From Perognathus longimembris pacificus (taxonomy: Eukaryota; Chordata; Mammalia; Rodentia; Heteromyidae): a DNA stretch of 64,000 nucleotides. Positions 48,375-59,572 of the stretch are shown piece by piece. The translations under genes were made by a program, and so were the position numbers. The notes beneath the pieces were generated by a model that was not told the origin of the DNA, ran no database searches, and was given only the letters and a program-made list of their open reading frames with translations. Positions within the stretch are counted from its first letter, which is position 1, and every line of letters begins with the position of its first letter. Location of the stretch: assembly GCF_023159225.1 (NCBI RefSeq), contig NC_063188.1:37128021-37192020 (forward strand), given 5' to 3'.

Positions 48375-48632
48375 TGTGTGTTGTCCTGGGGCTTGAACTC
48401 AGTGCCTGGGCACTGTCCTGGAGCTTTTTCCTGCTCTAGGCTAGCAGTCTACAAAGTGAGCCACAGCTCCACTTTGGGTTCCACTCCTAACTTCTTTCGT
48501 AGTTAATTGGAGATGAGAGTCTCAGTCTCATGGATTTTCCTGACCAGGCTGGCTTCGAACTGTGATCCTCAGGTCTCAGCCTCTTGGGTAGATAGGATTA
48601 CAAGTGTGAGCTCCCAGTGCCCAGCTTCTTTC
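48375..48632 (-). repeat. Composite SINE, antisense
   Basis: TTGTCCTGGGGCTTGAACTCAGTG to GTGAGCTCCCAGTGCCCAGC, with a small duplication (GAGTCTCAGTCTCATGG) in the head. Confidence 0.85.
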
Positions 48633-48639
48633 TTCTTTT

Positions 48640-48640
48640 A

Positions 48641-48703
<63 letters not shown>

Positions 48704-48990
48704 TTTAAGTAGTTGTACAGAGAAGTTACCATTTTATTAAAGCAGCTTATGAATACAAGGCATCTTGATCAATATCACCCCTTTCAACATTCTCCCCCAT
48801 CCCTCCCAACCCTACTCCTTCCATAAGTTATTTTTTTAGTTTTGTAAGATGTGCTTTTAATTTTATGACTGCATTTGTGCCCATTTTTCTCTTCATATGC
48901 CTACCCTCACCCCTTGGACCCACGCTCACCAAGTACCCACTTCCTGGTTTTCATTTTGTTGCACTGTGAGTTAGCGTTTCTAAAAAATTA
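48640..48990 (-). mobile_element. (TA)n tract and L1 3'UTR fragment
   Basis: About 24 TA units (48652-48700) sit at the poly(A) side of an L1 3'UTR piece with TTGATCAATATCACCCC and a CCCCATCCCTCCC block, the same subfamily as at 1.1 and 44.3 kb. Confidence 0.7.
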
Positions 48991-49051
48991 TTTGTTGCTT
49001 GTTGGTTTCTGACTATGCAAATGAAAAACATTTAATACCTCGAAAACTTTC

Positions 49052-49270
49052 TTTTTTTTTTCTTTTTTTTTTTTTTTGGCCAGTCCTGGGCCTTGGACTC
49101 AGGGCCTGAGCACTGTCCCTGGCTTCTTCCCGCTCAAGGCTAGCACTCTGCCACTTGAGCCACAGCGCCGCTTCTGGCCGTTTTCTGTATATGTGGTTCT
49201 GGGGAATCGAACCTAGGACCTCGTGTATCCGAGGCAGGCACTCTTGCCACTAGGCTATATCCCCAGCCCA
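49052..49270 (-). repeat. Young IDL SINE with perfect TSD
   Basis: CCTCGAAAACTTTC at 49038-49051 and 49271-49284 is an exact 14 bp target duplication. The body differs from 48113-48322 at few positions. Confidence 0.95.
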
Positions 49271-49284
49271 CCTCGAAAACTTTC

Positions 49285-51105
49285 TAATGGCTTCAAATTT
49301 TTAAAAGAAGACTTATCATATGATACAATCAATACTAGTATGCCAAAATAATGTTGGAAAAAAATTTAATATCTTATGGCATGACACTGGTATTTTGAAT
49401 CATTAAGTGATTAAGAATGAAATATACTGGGATTTAAACAAATTATGCTATAGATCCCTTTAAGATCTTTTGGCTTCAAATGTTTTGTTCTTGATGTATA
49501 AGACAACGTTAAGGCGCCACCCAGAGGGATTTACTTGCAATTGAATCGTGTTTTTTTTTTTTTTTCCTGGCCTGGGAAATACTTTTTTTTCCTCCATTTT
49601 ATTTTCATAATATTTACCTAATTTTCAATAACAATAGTAGTCATTTTTTCGAGATCATTTGTTTATCTTAAATCCTCAACCTAATGATTCTAAGAAGAGC
49701 CCTGGAGGTATCATGTTCCATCAGATTTCTTCTGAATTGAACCCCCTCAGAATATGATGGACCTGTCTCCATCAAACATTGCTCCCATCACAAATGTCCT
49801 ACTCTGGAATGTTCTCTCTAGTATTCTTCTGTACCCTCACTTAGTCTTTGAGACCAGGGAGTGTGTTAAAATTAGTGTTTGCATTTTCTCTCTCTTGAAG
49901 AGAACATCTTATTTTGAGAAAAGTGTTTTCTTTCTCTTTTTCTTTCTTGTATATTACCCAGTATTGCTCTCATTGTTTGGCTGAGAGTGATGCCCCTTAC
50001 AAATTTCTATACCCTAGTCAGTGGATGTAATTTATAAAATTTATTATAAAAGTATAATTGAAATACTCAACAAAAGTCTTAGGCTTTGAAGGAAATAATC
50101 ATAAATTTCTAAGGATTCATGTTAGAGTATCTCATTTCCACATTGAAATAGGAATGTTAAATAAAAATGAGGTCACTCAACAGTCAGTCTTGAAAAAAGG
50201 AGGGTGTGTGTCACATAAACAGAGCAGAGGCAAGTATCATACCTATTATAATTCAGGATTCATATTTCTTTTTTCCTAGATTTTGTTTTGGAGATCCTTA
50301 CAGGGATCTTATTGCGAGACAGAGATTTTGTGGAGGTAATTAGGCACAAGTACATTTCCTTGCACAATGAGTAGTTTCAGTTCTATTTACATAAAAATTT
50401 TAAAAACTAGATGAAAATAGAGGATGCTGTTATAAATGAGGATTGTAGTCTCAGCTGAAGTGGATACTCAGAGGTGGTACAGTAGAAAGCTTCTGGTTGC
50501 TGATACTGCTCTATTTCTTGATTGGATGCTGGTAACAGAGGTGTGTTCACTTTGTGACATACACTTTGTCTACTTTTCTATCTGCATGTTATATTTAAAT
50601 ATGAGAGAGCATACAAAAACAAAACACTACAGCACCTTCCATTATTTTAGTAATGTTTCCTAAACTTGTCTGATCATGAGCATTGCATGGGGCACTTGTT
50701 TAAAATATAAATGTCTTGTCAGAACCTCAGAACTACTAAATTGAAGAGTGATGAGAATCATCATAAATCTCAAAGGATATTCTTGATATGAGACAAGTTT
50801 CATTTAAGAATGTTTTGATTTAGTGAACATCCTTTTTTGCTTCCTAGTAGCCAGCTATTTAGAAAGTCATTTAAAGAAACTTAATTTCAGTACTATTTTA
50901 TAAAGGAGAAACTGAGTCTCAAGTTGATTTTTATCTTACTCAAGGTTGTAATAAGAGTATCAAAATCATGAGATATAGCAAGAAAATAATAGTTATATAT
51001 TCAAAAAGATAAAAGTTCCAATTCATGAAAAATGTACATACCCCTGAAAAAAAATCTAACTCAGAAAAAATAATGTGAGCTTCTAAAATGTGTTTTAAAA
51101 ATTTA
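49285..51105. other. AT-rich spacer with a MER5-like relic
   Basis: 50645-50760 resembles a MER5-type hAT relic (GATCATGAGCATTGCATGGGGCACTTGTTTAAAAT). Otherwise no gene or named repeat. Confidence 0.4.
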
Positions 51106-51107
51106 GG

Positions 51108-51305
51108 ACTGGGGCTGGGAATATGGCCTAGTGCTTCGTATACATGAAGTCCTGGGTTTGATTCCCCAGCACCACATATATAGAAAATGGCCAGAAGTGG
51201 CGCTGCGGCTCACGTGGCAGAGTGCTAGCCTTGAGCAAAAAGAAGCCAGGGACAGTGCTCAGACCCTGAGTTCAAGGCCCAGGACTAGTGTAAAAAAAAA
51301 AAGTA
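51108..51305 (+). repeat. IDL SINE
   Basis: Complete except a short deletion in the first unit (CTAGTGCTTCGTATACATG). Confidence 0.9.
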
Positions 51306-51539
51306 TCAGGAAGATGAAAGGTATATTGTAGGTAAAGGTAAGGGAAACAAAGGAAGAAATGGAAATAAATAAAGCAAAGAAGAGTACTCAAATGCAGCCA
51401 TTATATTAACATATAATGATGGAACTTTGTAACTTGAGGGTATGGATGAGATTCATAAAGATGGGGTGAAATTGATCAAGATGCATTGTACTCATCATCT
51501 GAACATCAACATTAAACCTTTCTGTAAAAACTACTTAAA

Positions 51540-52558
51540 GGCACCTTTCTCTGCTGGCACCGGCAAGGCTGCCAGCTCCTCCCTGGCCATGACGTTCACG
51601 TCCGTGGCCTTCTGTTACATGCTGGCGCTGCTGCTCACCGCGGCGCTCATCTTCTTTGCCAGCGTTTTTTTACTACCCAAATGGCATGATCTATGTTTTG
51701 GTGAGCTCTTAGAACAGCACACAGAAGAAATGGTCCAGTTAAGTCCATGCAAAATGCTACCAGATGAAGGGATTCTGTCTCCAAGAGTAGCCTATGAAAA
51801 TGATGTTTCTTTAAAAAATGACTCCTTATTTTTTAAATGTTTCCACATTTTTTGCTTGTGGAAAGACTGTTTTCATATGTTATACTTGGATAAAGAATTT
51901 AAATGGAATTATGTATAAATTAATATAAAATGATTACCTCTGGTATTGACAGGTTTGAACTTGCACTCCTTAAGGAACAGACATAATCCTCCAAATGATT
52001 GCATTCATTAAAGATGGTCCTTGGCCCATGGAACCTTTCGTGTATAGGAACTTGTAAGGCTCATTTGGTTTTATTGAAATGCCATCTAATACTAAATTAG
52101 ATGTAGATATCAGGTGCTTCTGATGAGCTGAAAATGTGTATCTGACTTGTGGAAAACTGTACAGTTTTCCTTACTTATCGTGTAGATGATTATATATGAA
52201 TACATTTACAAAAATGAGAATGGGATTTTTTTCCCTTTGACTTGAATATTATCCCTGTATATTGCATGAATCAGAGATTTCCATCAGAGTACTATACTTG
52301 CTTTAATTCTTAAGCATAAGCGATATAGAAATACATACTGAATTACTTGTGAAGAATGCATTTAAAGCTATTTTAAATGTGTTTTATTTGTAAGACATTA
52401 CTTGTTAAGAAATGGTTATATTATGCTTACTGTTCTAAACTGGTGGTAAAGGTATTCTTAAGAATTTGCAAGTACTTTAGGTTTTCAAGTGAATGAGAGA
52501 ATTATATAACCATCTTGCTGTTCCTTTAGTGCAATACAATAAAACACTCAAATTTAAA
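51540..52558 (+). pseudogene. CNIH1P: CNIH1 processed pseudogene
   Basis: Intronless cDNA copy. The 5'UTR end (GGCTGCCAGCTCCTCCC) precedes ATG at about 51590 and a frame MTFTSVAFCYMLALLLTAAL, matching the first helix of cornichon 1. At about 51661 it jumps directly to the last codons (FYYPNGMIYVLVSS, stop) but out of frame, so about 100 internal codons are missing and the 158-codon open frame is not a cornichon protein. A long 3'UTR follows, ending with AATAAA at 52538-52543. AAAAACTACTTAAA at 51526-51539 and 52559-52572 is an exact target-site duplication, marking L1-driven retroposition. CNIH1 is an ER cargo receptor; this copy is dead. Confidence 0.92.
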
Positions 52559-52814
52559 AAAAACTACTTAAAAATTTTAAAAAAGAAAGAGAAATAAACA
52601 AAATGACCTATGAAGCGAAATGATCAATATTAGTATGAGAAAGACTTAGAAGAACCGATAAATTCAAATTCATACCATCAATCTACACTTAGCCAAAATT
52701 AAATGTCTATAAATTTGATATGAATTCTATGAAAGAAAGGATAAAAAGTCTTATAAAACCAAGTGAAAGTTACCATCATTTCCCATAGTGTCATGGCAAG
52801 AAGCTGAAACAATC

Positions 52815-53062
52815 CTCCCCCCTCCCCCTCCTGAGGCTTGAACTCTAGGCCTGGGCACTGGCCCTGACCTCCTTTTGCTCAAGGCTGGCACTCTACTACT
52901 TGAGCAACAGCACCACTCCTGGCTATTTCTGTGATTTAATTCGAGATGATTGGAGTCTCACAGACTTTCCTGCCCTGACTGGTTTTGAACTGTGATCTTC
53001 AGATCTCAGCCTCCTGAGTAGCTAGGACTATAGGTGTGAGCCACCAGCACGTGGCTTTAAAT
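52815..53062 (-). repeat. Composite SINE, antisense
   Basis: CTCCTGAGGCTTGAACTCTAGG to GTGTGAGCCACCAGCACGTGGC. Confidence 0.85.
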
Positions 53063-53210
53063 TAATTTCTTAAAAGATTGGAAATTTGGAAGAGGTTTAT
53101 GGATGCTAGGAAAGTGCTTGCTTTTAGAGAAATTAGAAATATGATATGACAAATACTTGATAGCTTATAAAACAAATTCACTTTTCAAGATGTCAGAACA
53201 GAAAGTGTAA

Positions 53211-53235
53211 CTGTGTGTGTGTGTGTGTGTGTGCA
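53211..53235. repeat. (GT)n microsatellite
   Basis: About 11 GT units. Confidence 0.9.
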
Positions 53236-53415
53236 CGTGTGCTATTTGGTATGTGTGTAGGGGGGTGACTAATGTGAAAAATGTAAGCTCATTCTCAAAA
53301 CAAGAGTGAACCTAAAGTCTCTGAAAAGAAAATTGATTTTATCTTCTATAGAAGCAAATAATGAAATCCACAGGAAAAGAAGAAAACATAAATAATGTAT
53401 TATCTACAAATCTCC

Positions 53416-53643
53416 TAGAGCCATGATTTTCAAACTTTAGATTATATAAGAATCACCAAAGCCTTTAGGTATTTGTGAAACTGAAGATTCCCATGCCTCT
53501 CTCCCAGGGACAGTTATTTAGTAGATTTAGCAGGTCTGTGTTGGGCCCAACGAACTTCAAGGCCACCCCCCCATCAGTGTTTCACATATACATGCATACA
53601 ATGCCAAGGAGTTTCTATTGTACACTGAAGTTTGAGAATTTCT
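53416..53643. mobile_element. MER5-like hAT transposon relic
   Basis: TTTTCAAACTTTAGATTATATAAGAATCACC at the start and CTGAAGTTTGAGAATTTC at the end form the inverted ends typical of MER5/Charlie elements; TTTAGCAGGTCTG lies inside. The L1 interrupts its right end. Confidence 0.7.
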
Positions 53644-54117
53644 TTGTTTTGTAATTTATTTATTAATTAAACAAAAATTTTTTGACAAGGTGTTGTGCAA
53701 AAAGGATACAGTTACATAGTAGGGCAGTGTGTACATTTCTTGTGATATCTTACACCCTGTTTATCTTTCCCTTCCCTAGGTCAGGTAGACATATATACAA
53801 TACACAATGTACTAAGAACATATACAGTAGCCACGTGGCCTAGGCCAAAGAAAATTCACCTAGTGCTTTAAATGTAATGTCGACATTAGACAATATGTCG
53901 ACAAATAGTCTCATGTGAACATACATACATAGCTTTTGAGCTATTGTATTCCCCTGAGAGGTCAATTTTTGACCTTTATATGTTGAGTAGTTGTTTGGTT
54001 TTAGTTACATAATGTTGGGTCGCTGACCCAATCCTGTGGGAAATACCATTTGACAAGAAGTTTTTGGTTTCACAGACCTGGTCTCTACTGTCTCCCCTTT
54101 ACCCCATGTTTTTTTTT
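53644..54117 (-). repeat. L1 3'UTR, outer copy
   Basis: Runs antisense from the A-rich tail past TGACAAGGTGTTGTGCAAAA to GTCTCTACTGTCTCCCC. About 90% similar by eye to the inner copy at 54118-54570. It stops exactly where the tail of the inner copy begins. Confidence 0.85.
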
Positions 54118-54575
54118 TAATTTATTTGTTTATTAATTGAACACAAATTTTTTGACAAGGTGTTGTGCAAAAAGGGTACAGTTACATAGTAGGGCAGTGT
54201 GTACATTTCTTGTGATATCGTACGTCCTGTTTTTCTATCTCTTCTCTAGGTCAGGTAGACATATATACAATATACAATGTATCAAGAACATATACAGTAG
54301 ACACGTGGCCACGCCCAAGAAAGTTCACCTAGGGCTTTAAATGTAATGTCGATATTAGACCATATGTCGACAGTAGTATTATATGAACGTACATACCTAG
54401 CTTTTGAGCTATTGTATTACCCTGAGAAGTAAGTTTTTGACCTTCATATGTTGAGTAATTGTTTGGTTTTAGTTACGTACTTTTGGGTCGCTGCCCCAAT
54501 CCTGTGGGGAATACTATTTGACAAGCAGTTTTTGTTTCACAGACTTGGTCTCTACTGTCTCTCCGTCTCCCTTTG

Positions 54576-57500
54576 TTAACAGTCATATATCAGGGAGATC
54601 ATGCCCCTTTGTTTTCTGTGTTCTAGGCTTGTCTTGCTCAACATTATTTGTTCAAGTTCTGACCATTTCCCTGCGAATAACAATATTTCACCATTCCTAA
54701 TCGCTATGTAATATTCCATTGTGTATAAGTACCATATTTTTTGGATCCATTCATCTGTGGAGGGGAATCCGGGTTGTTTCCATATTTTGGCTATTGTGAA
54801 TTGTGCCGCTATAAACATGGAAGTACAAATGTCTTTTTGATATCTTGGGGTTTGCTGTTTAGGATAGATGCCTAGGAGTGGTATGGCTGGGTCATAGGGT
54901 AGGTCTATATTGAGCTTTTTGAGAAACCTCCATACTGTTCTCCAAAGTGGTTGTACTAATTTGCACTCCCACCAACAATGGAGAAGGGTTCCTCTTTCCC
55001 CACAGCCCCTCCAGCATTTGTTGTTTCCTGATTTCAGAGTACAGGCCATTCTAACTGGGGTGAGGTGGTATCTCAGGGTTGTTTTTATTTGCATTTCCTT
55101 TACTAGCAGGGATGTTGAGCATTTCCTCATATGTTTCTTTGCCATTTTTATATCTTCTCTTGTGAAGTCTCTCTTTAGCTCCTTTGCCCATTTCCTAATA
55201 GGTTTATTGGGCTTGGAGGGGCTTAGTTTTTTCAGTTCTCTGTAGATGACAGATATCAGGCCTTTGTCTGTTGCTGTGCTGGTAAATATCCTTTCCCATA
55301 TCGTTGGCTGTCTTTCTATTTTGGTGGCTATGTCCTCAGCTGTGCAGAAACTTTTTAATTTGTAGTAGTCCCATTTGTCGAGTCTTTCCCCAATTTGTTG
55401 TGCCCCTGGGACTATATTCAGGAAGTTCCTTCCTGTGCCTATAAGTTCTAGCGTCTTTCTTACTCTGTCCTTCAGTAGTTTCAAGGATTCAGGTCTGATA
55501 TTGAGGTCCTTGATACATTTTGAGTTGATCTTGGTGCATGGTGATAGGCTTGGGTCTACTTTGAGTTTTCTGCATATGGCTGCCCAGTTCTCCCAGCACC
55601 AGTAGTTGAAGAGGCTAGGTTTATTCCATTGTATGTCTTTAGCTCCTTTGTCGAATATCACTTGGCTATAAGAGTGCGGTTTTATTTCTGGGTCTTCAAT
55701 TCTAATCCATTGGTCTTCCGATCTGTTTTTATACCAATACCATGTTGTTTTTGTTATGATGGCCTTGTAGTAGAGCTTGAAGTCTGGTATTGTGATACCT
55801 CCTGCACTGCTTTTTTTTGCCTAGATTTGCTTTGGCTATTCTAGGTTTTTTGCCGTTCCATATGAATTTATGGATTGGTTTCTCTATTTCAGTGAAGAAT
55901 GTGGCTGGGATTTTGATAGGTATTGCATTGAATTTGTATAACAATTTGGGCAATATGGCCATGTTCACTATATTGATTCTGCCTACCCATGAGCATGGGA
56001 GGTCTTTCCATCTCCTTGTGTCTTCTTTGATTTCCCTTATTAGATTTTTATAGTTCTCATTAAATAGGTCAGTCACGTCCTTGGTTAGGTTGATCCCTAG
56101 GTACTTTATTCTTTTTTTGGCTACTGTAAATGGAATTGTTTCCATAATTTCCTTTTCTGCTTGTACATTGCTGGTGTACAGAAAAGCTGCTGACTTTTGT
56201 GGATTGATTTTGTATCCTGCTACTTTGCCAAATTGGTTTATTAGGTGTAGGAGTTTGGGGACTGAGTTTTTTGGGTACTTCAGACATGAGATCATGTCGT
56301 CTGCGAATAGGGATAACTTGATTTCTTCCTTGCCGATGTGGATCCCTTTGATGTCCTCCTCTTGACTTATTGCTATGGCTAGGGATTCCAGCAATATGTT
56401 GAACAGAAGTGGGGAGAGTGGGCATCCTTGTCTTGTTCCTGAGTTTAGGGGGAATCATTTAAGTTTCTCTCCATTTAATACGATGTTAGCAGTTGGTCTG
56501 TTGTATATGGCTTTTATTGTTTTGAGGAATGCGACATCTATTCCTGTTCTCCCCAGAGCGTTTAATAAGTATGGATGTTTTATTTTGTCAAAGGCTTTTT
56601 GGGCATCGACTGAGATAACAATGTGATTCTTGATTTTAGTTCTGTTTATGTGGTGAATTACATTGATTGATTTACGGATGTTGAACCATCCTTGTGACTG
56701 TGGGATGAAGCCTACTTGGTCATGATGTATAATTTTCTTGATCAGTTTCTGGATCCTGTTAGCTAATATTTTATTGAGGAGCTTTGCGTCTGTGTTCATT
56801 AGTGATATTGGTCTGTAGTTCTCTTTTTTTGCTGGGTCTTTGCCTGGTTTGGGAATGAGTATGATATTAGCTTCATAGAATGAGTGTGGGCTTTCTCCCT
56901 CTGTTTATTTCACGGAAGAGTTTGAGGAGCATTGGTATTAGCTCCTCACTAAAGGTTTTATAGAATTCGTTGGTGAATCCATCTGGGCCTGGGCCTTTCT
57001 TTGTTGGGAGGTTCTTGATTACCCCCTGTATCTCGCTGTAAGTTATTGGTTTATTTAGTTGATTTATTTCTTCTTGGTTCAGTTTGGGAAGTTTATACTT
57101 CTCTAGGAATTGATCCATTTCTGTAAAATTATTGTTTTTTTAGTGAGTAGTGGTTCTGGAAATAGTTCCTTATGATTGTTTGAATATCGTGTGTACTTGT
57201 AATTTTTTCTGTGGAGTCCCTGATTTTAGGTATATGAGTCTCTTCTTTTTTTTTGTAAGTCTTGTGAGGGGTCTGTCAATTTTGTTTATTTTCTCAAAGA
57301 ACCAGCTTTTAGTCTTATTTATTTGTTGAATGGTCTTTCTATTTTCAATCAGATTTATATCTTCTTTAGTCTTTGTGATCTCTCTCCTCCTAGTCATTTT
57401 AGATTCGATCATTTCTTGTTTCTCCAGTTGTTTTAGTTTCATCGTGAGGTTATTCACCTGCTCTGTTTCCATTCTTTTAATGTGAGTGATGAGGGCAATG

Positions 57501-58517
57501 ATCTTGCCCCTCAGTACTGCCTTAGCTGAGTCCTATAGGTTTCTTTGTGATGTAGTTTCAATGTCATTGTGGCTTATGAATTCGTTAATTTCACCTTTAA
57601 TTTGTTCTGTGGCCCAAGTGTTGGATAACAGTGTGGAGTTTAGCCTCCAAGAATGTGTGTAGCCTCTGTGGTAACCGTTGTTATTGGGCGTTACTTTTAT
57701 TCCACTGTGGTCAGATATAATACATGGGATGACGTCAATACTTTTGTATTTGCTGAGGTTCTTTGTGTGGGCTATGACATGGTCTATTTTGGAGTATGAT
57801 CCATGGGCTGCTGAGAAGAAGGTGTATTGGGTCTCTGTAGGGTGGACGATTCTGTACAGCTCTGTCAGATCCATTTGGGATACGGTGTTACTTAGGTCCT
57901 CAGCTCCCTTGTAATCCTCTGGGTGTTGGATCTGTCTCTTGGAGAGAGTGGGGTATTAAAGTCACCCACTATGATTGTGTTTGTTTCTATCTTGTTCTGT
58001 AGTTCTGTGAGAATTTGCTTGACATATGTAGGGCCTCTTTTGTTCGATGAGTATACATTTATCACCGGTGATGTCTTGATTCTGGGATTTTTCCTTGTAT
58101 TAAAATTTAGTGACCTTCTTTGTCTTTTTGAGTTGATTTTAATGAGAAGTCTAGCTTGTCTGAGATCAGGATGGCTACTCCTGCCATTTTGGTAGGTGTG
58201 TTTGCTTGGAAGATCTTGCTCCATCCTTTCATTTGGATCCTGTTTTTATCCCTTACTGTAAGGTGGGTCTCTTGTAGACAACAGATGGCAACTTTTTGTT
58301 TGCAGATCCATTCTGCCAGTCTGCTCCTCTTTATTGGAGAGTTTATACCATTTACATTCAAAGAGATCAAGGATAAGAGTGTTTTTTCTCCTTCCATTTT
58401 CTTGTTAGGCTGTTTTTCCTCTTTTTTTTTTTTTTTCTTGTCTTTAGTGAGCTGCTCTTTCTGTTGGGCTCTGGCTATTGTAGTTTCTTTCTGTTTCTGT
58501 CTGTGTGTCCTGTACAA
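54576..58517 (-). pseudogene. L1 ORF2 (endonuclease-reverse transcriptase), broken
   Basis: Recognisable pieces in order: endonuclease start (SLNVNGINSPIKR, QETHL) at 58107-58517; VGDFNTPLS at 57892-58224; SDHSGIK at 57533-57874; linker at 57170-57472; RT entry [13 protein letters not shown] at 56873-57118; QVGFIP and DAQKAFDKI at 56455-56799; RT catalytic FADDM at 55729-56394; C-terminal zinc-finger region ([18 protein letters not shown]) at 54576-55661. Frame changes between pieces imply at least four frameshifts plus stops. ORF2 makes the DNA nick and copies L1 RNA; this copy is dead. Confidence 0.9.
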
Positions 58518-58651
58518 TTTCTGTTGGGTGGGATTACCCTCTTAGAATTCGCTGTAGGGCTGGTTTTTATTCACATACTCCTTTAGATCCTCTTTGTTAT
58601 GGAAAGATCTGGTTTTCCCCTCGAATATGAACTCTAGCTTCGCTGGATATT

Positions 58652-59572
58652 TTATTCTAGGTTGGCAGTTGTTGGCCTAAGGACTTGGATAGTGTTCTTC
58701 CATTCTCTTCGTGCATGGTAAGCTTGTGTGGAGAGGTCTGCTGTTATTTGGATCCTCTTCTCATTGTAATAAATTTCTTTCTTCGCTTTGGCTGAATTCA
58801 AAATTTGTTCTTTATTCTTGAGATCTGAAGTCTTGATTATTATGTGCCTGGGCGTGGCTTTTCTAGGGTCTGGCCTGCCAGGTGTCCTATAGGCTTCGGT
58901 TACCTGGATGAGGTCCCTTGTGAGATTGGGGAAGTTTTCTGCAATCACTTTATTGAAAATAGATTGAAGCCCTCTGCTCTGGTATTCGGCTCCTTCTTCT
59001 ATTCCAATTATGCGCAGATTATATCTCTAGTCTTTGTCCACTACCTCCTGGATTAGTCTGCCCTGGAGCTTTACCGTTTCTTGGAGGGTGGTAATTTTCT
59101 GGTCCTGATTGGCTGCATCATTGTCCAAGTGAGAGATTCTGGCTTCAATATGGTCAATTCTTAGTGCTGTGGATTCAAGTGCGGAGTTAATGGATGTCAG
59201 AGAGCTATTTATGGTTGCCAGATCAGCTCTGCTCGTGGAAATTTCTTCCTTTAAAGAGTTGTATTTTAAATCTGTTTTTTCATGCATTTCACTTCTCAGG
59301 ATGTTAAGGTCTTCTTTAATGGAGGTTTGCATTGTATCCATTTTTGCTTCCATTTTTTTCTTGGCTTCCTGGATGTCCTTCGAGACTTCCACTCTAAACT
59401 CCTGGAATTGTTTTCTGATTTCGTTTCTGACACTTTCCATCTTTTCTGCTATCATAGCCTCAGTTGTTTTTTTTATTCTCCATCTCCTCTTCAGTCGTAC
59501 TGCTTTTTGGAGCTGGCGAGTTGGCTTGCCCTTTGATGAAATTTGTTAGATTTCTTTGTGATTTGCACATCG
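58652..59572 (-). pseudogene. L1 ORF1 (RNA-binding chaperone), broken
   Basis: The likely start is ATG at 59570-59572 (MCKSQRN). A coiled coil rich in heptad leucines spans 59027-59455, then an RNA-recognition part with NLRIIGI, and a C-terminal domain with RHIIIK and ARREWK (58652-58948). Two lesions are visible: a one-base excess in an A8 run (about 59467-59474) shifts frame after the N-terminus, and an in-frame TAG lies at 59027-59029. The rest of the frame is intact. Confidence 0.85.

Noticed and set aside
51442..51918. 158-codon open frame as a new membrane protein
   Set aside because: The helix is the first helix of CNIH1; after the internal break the frame reads 3'UTR sequence. It starts in flanking DNA upstream of the retrocopy.
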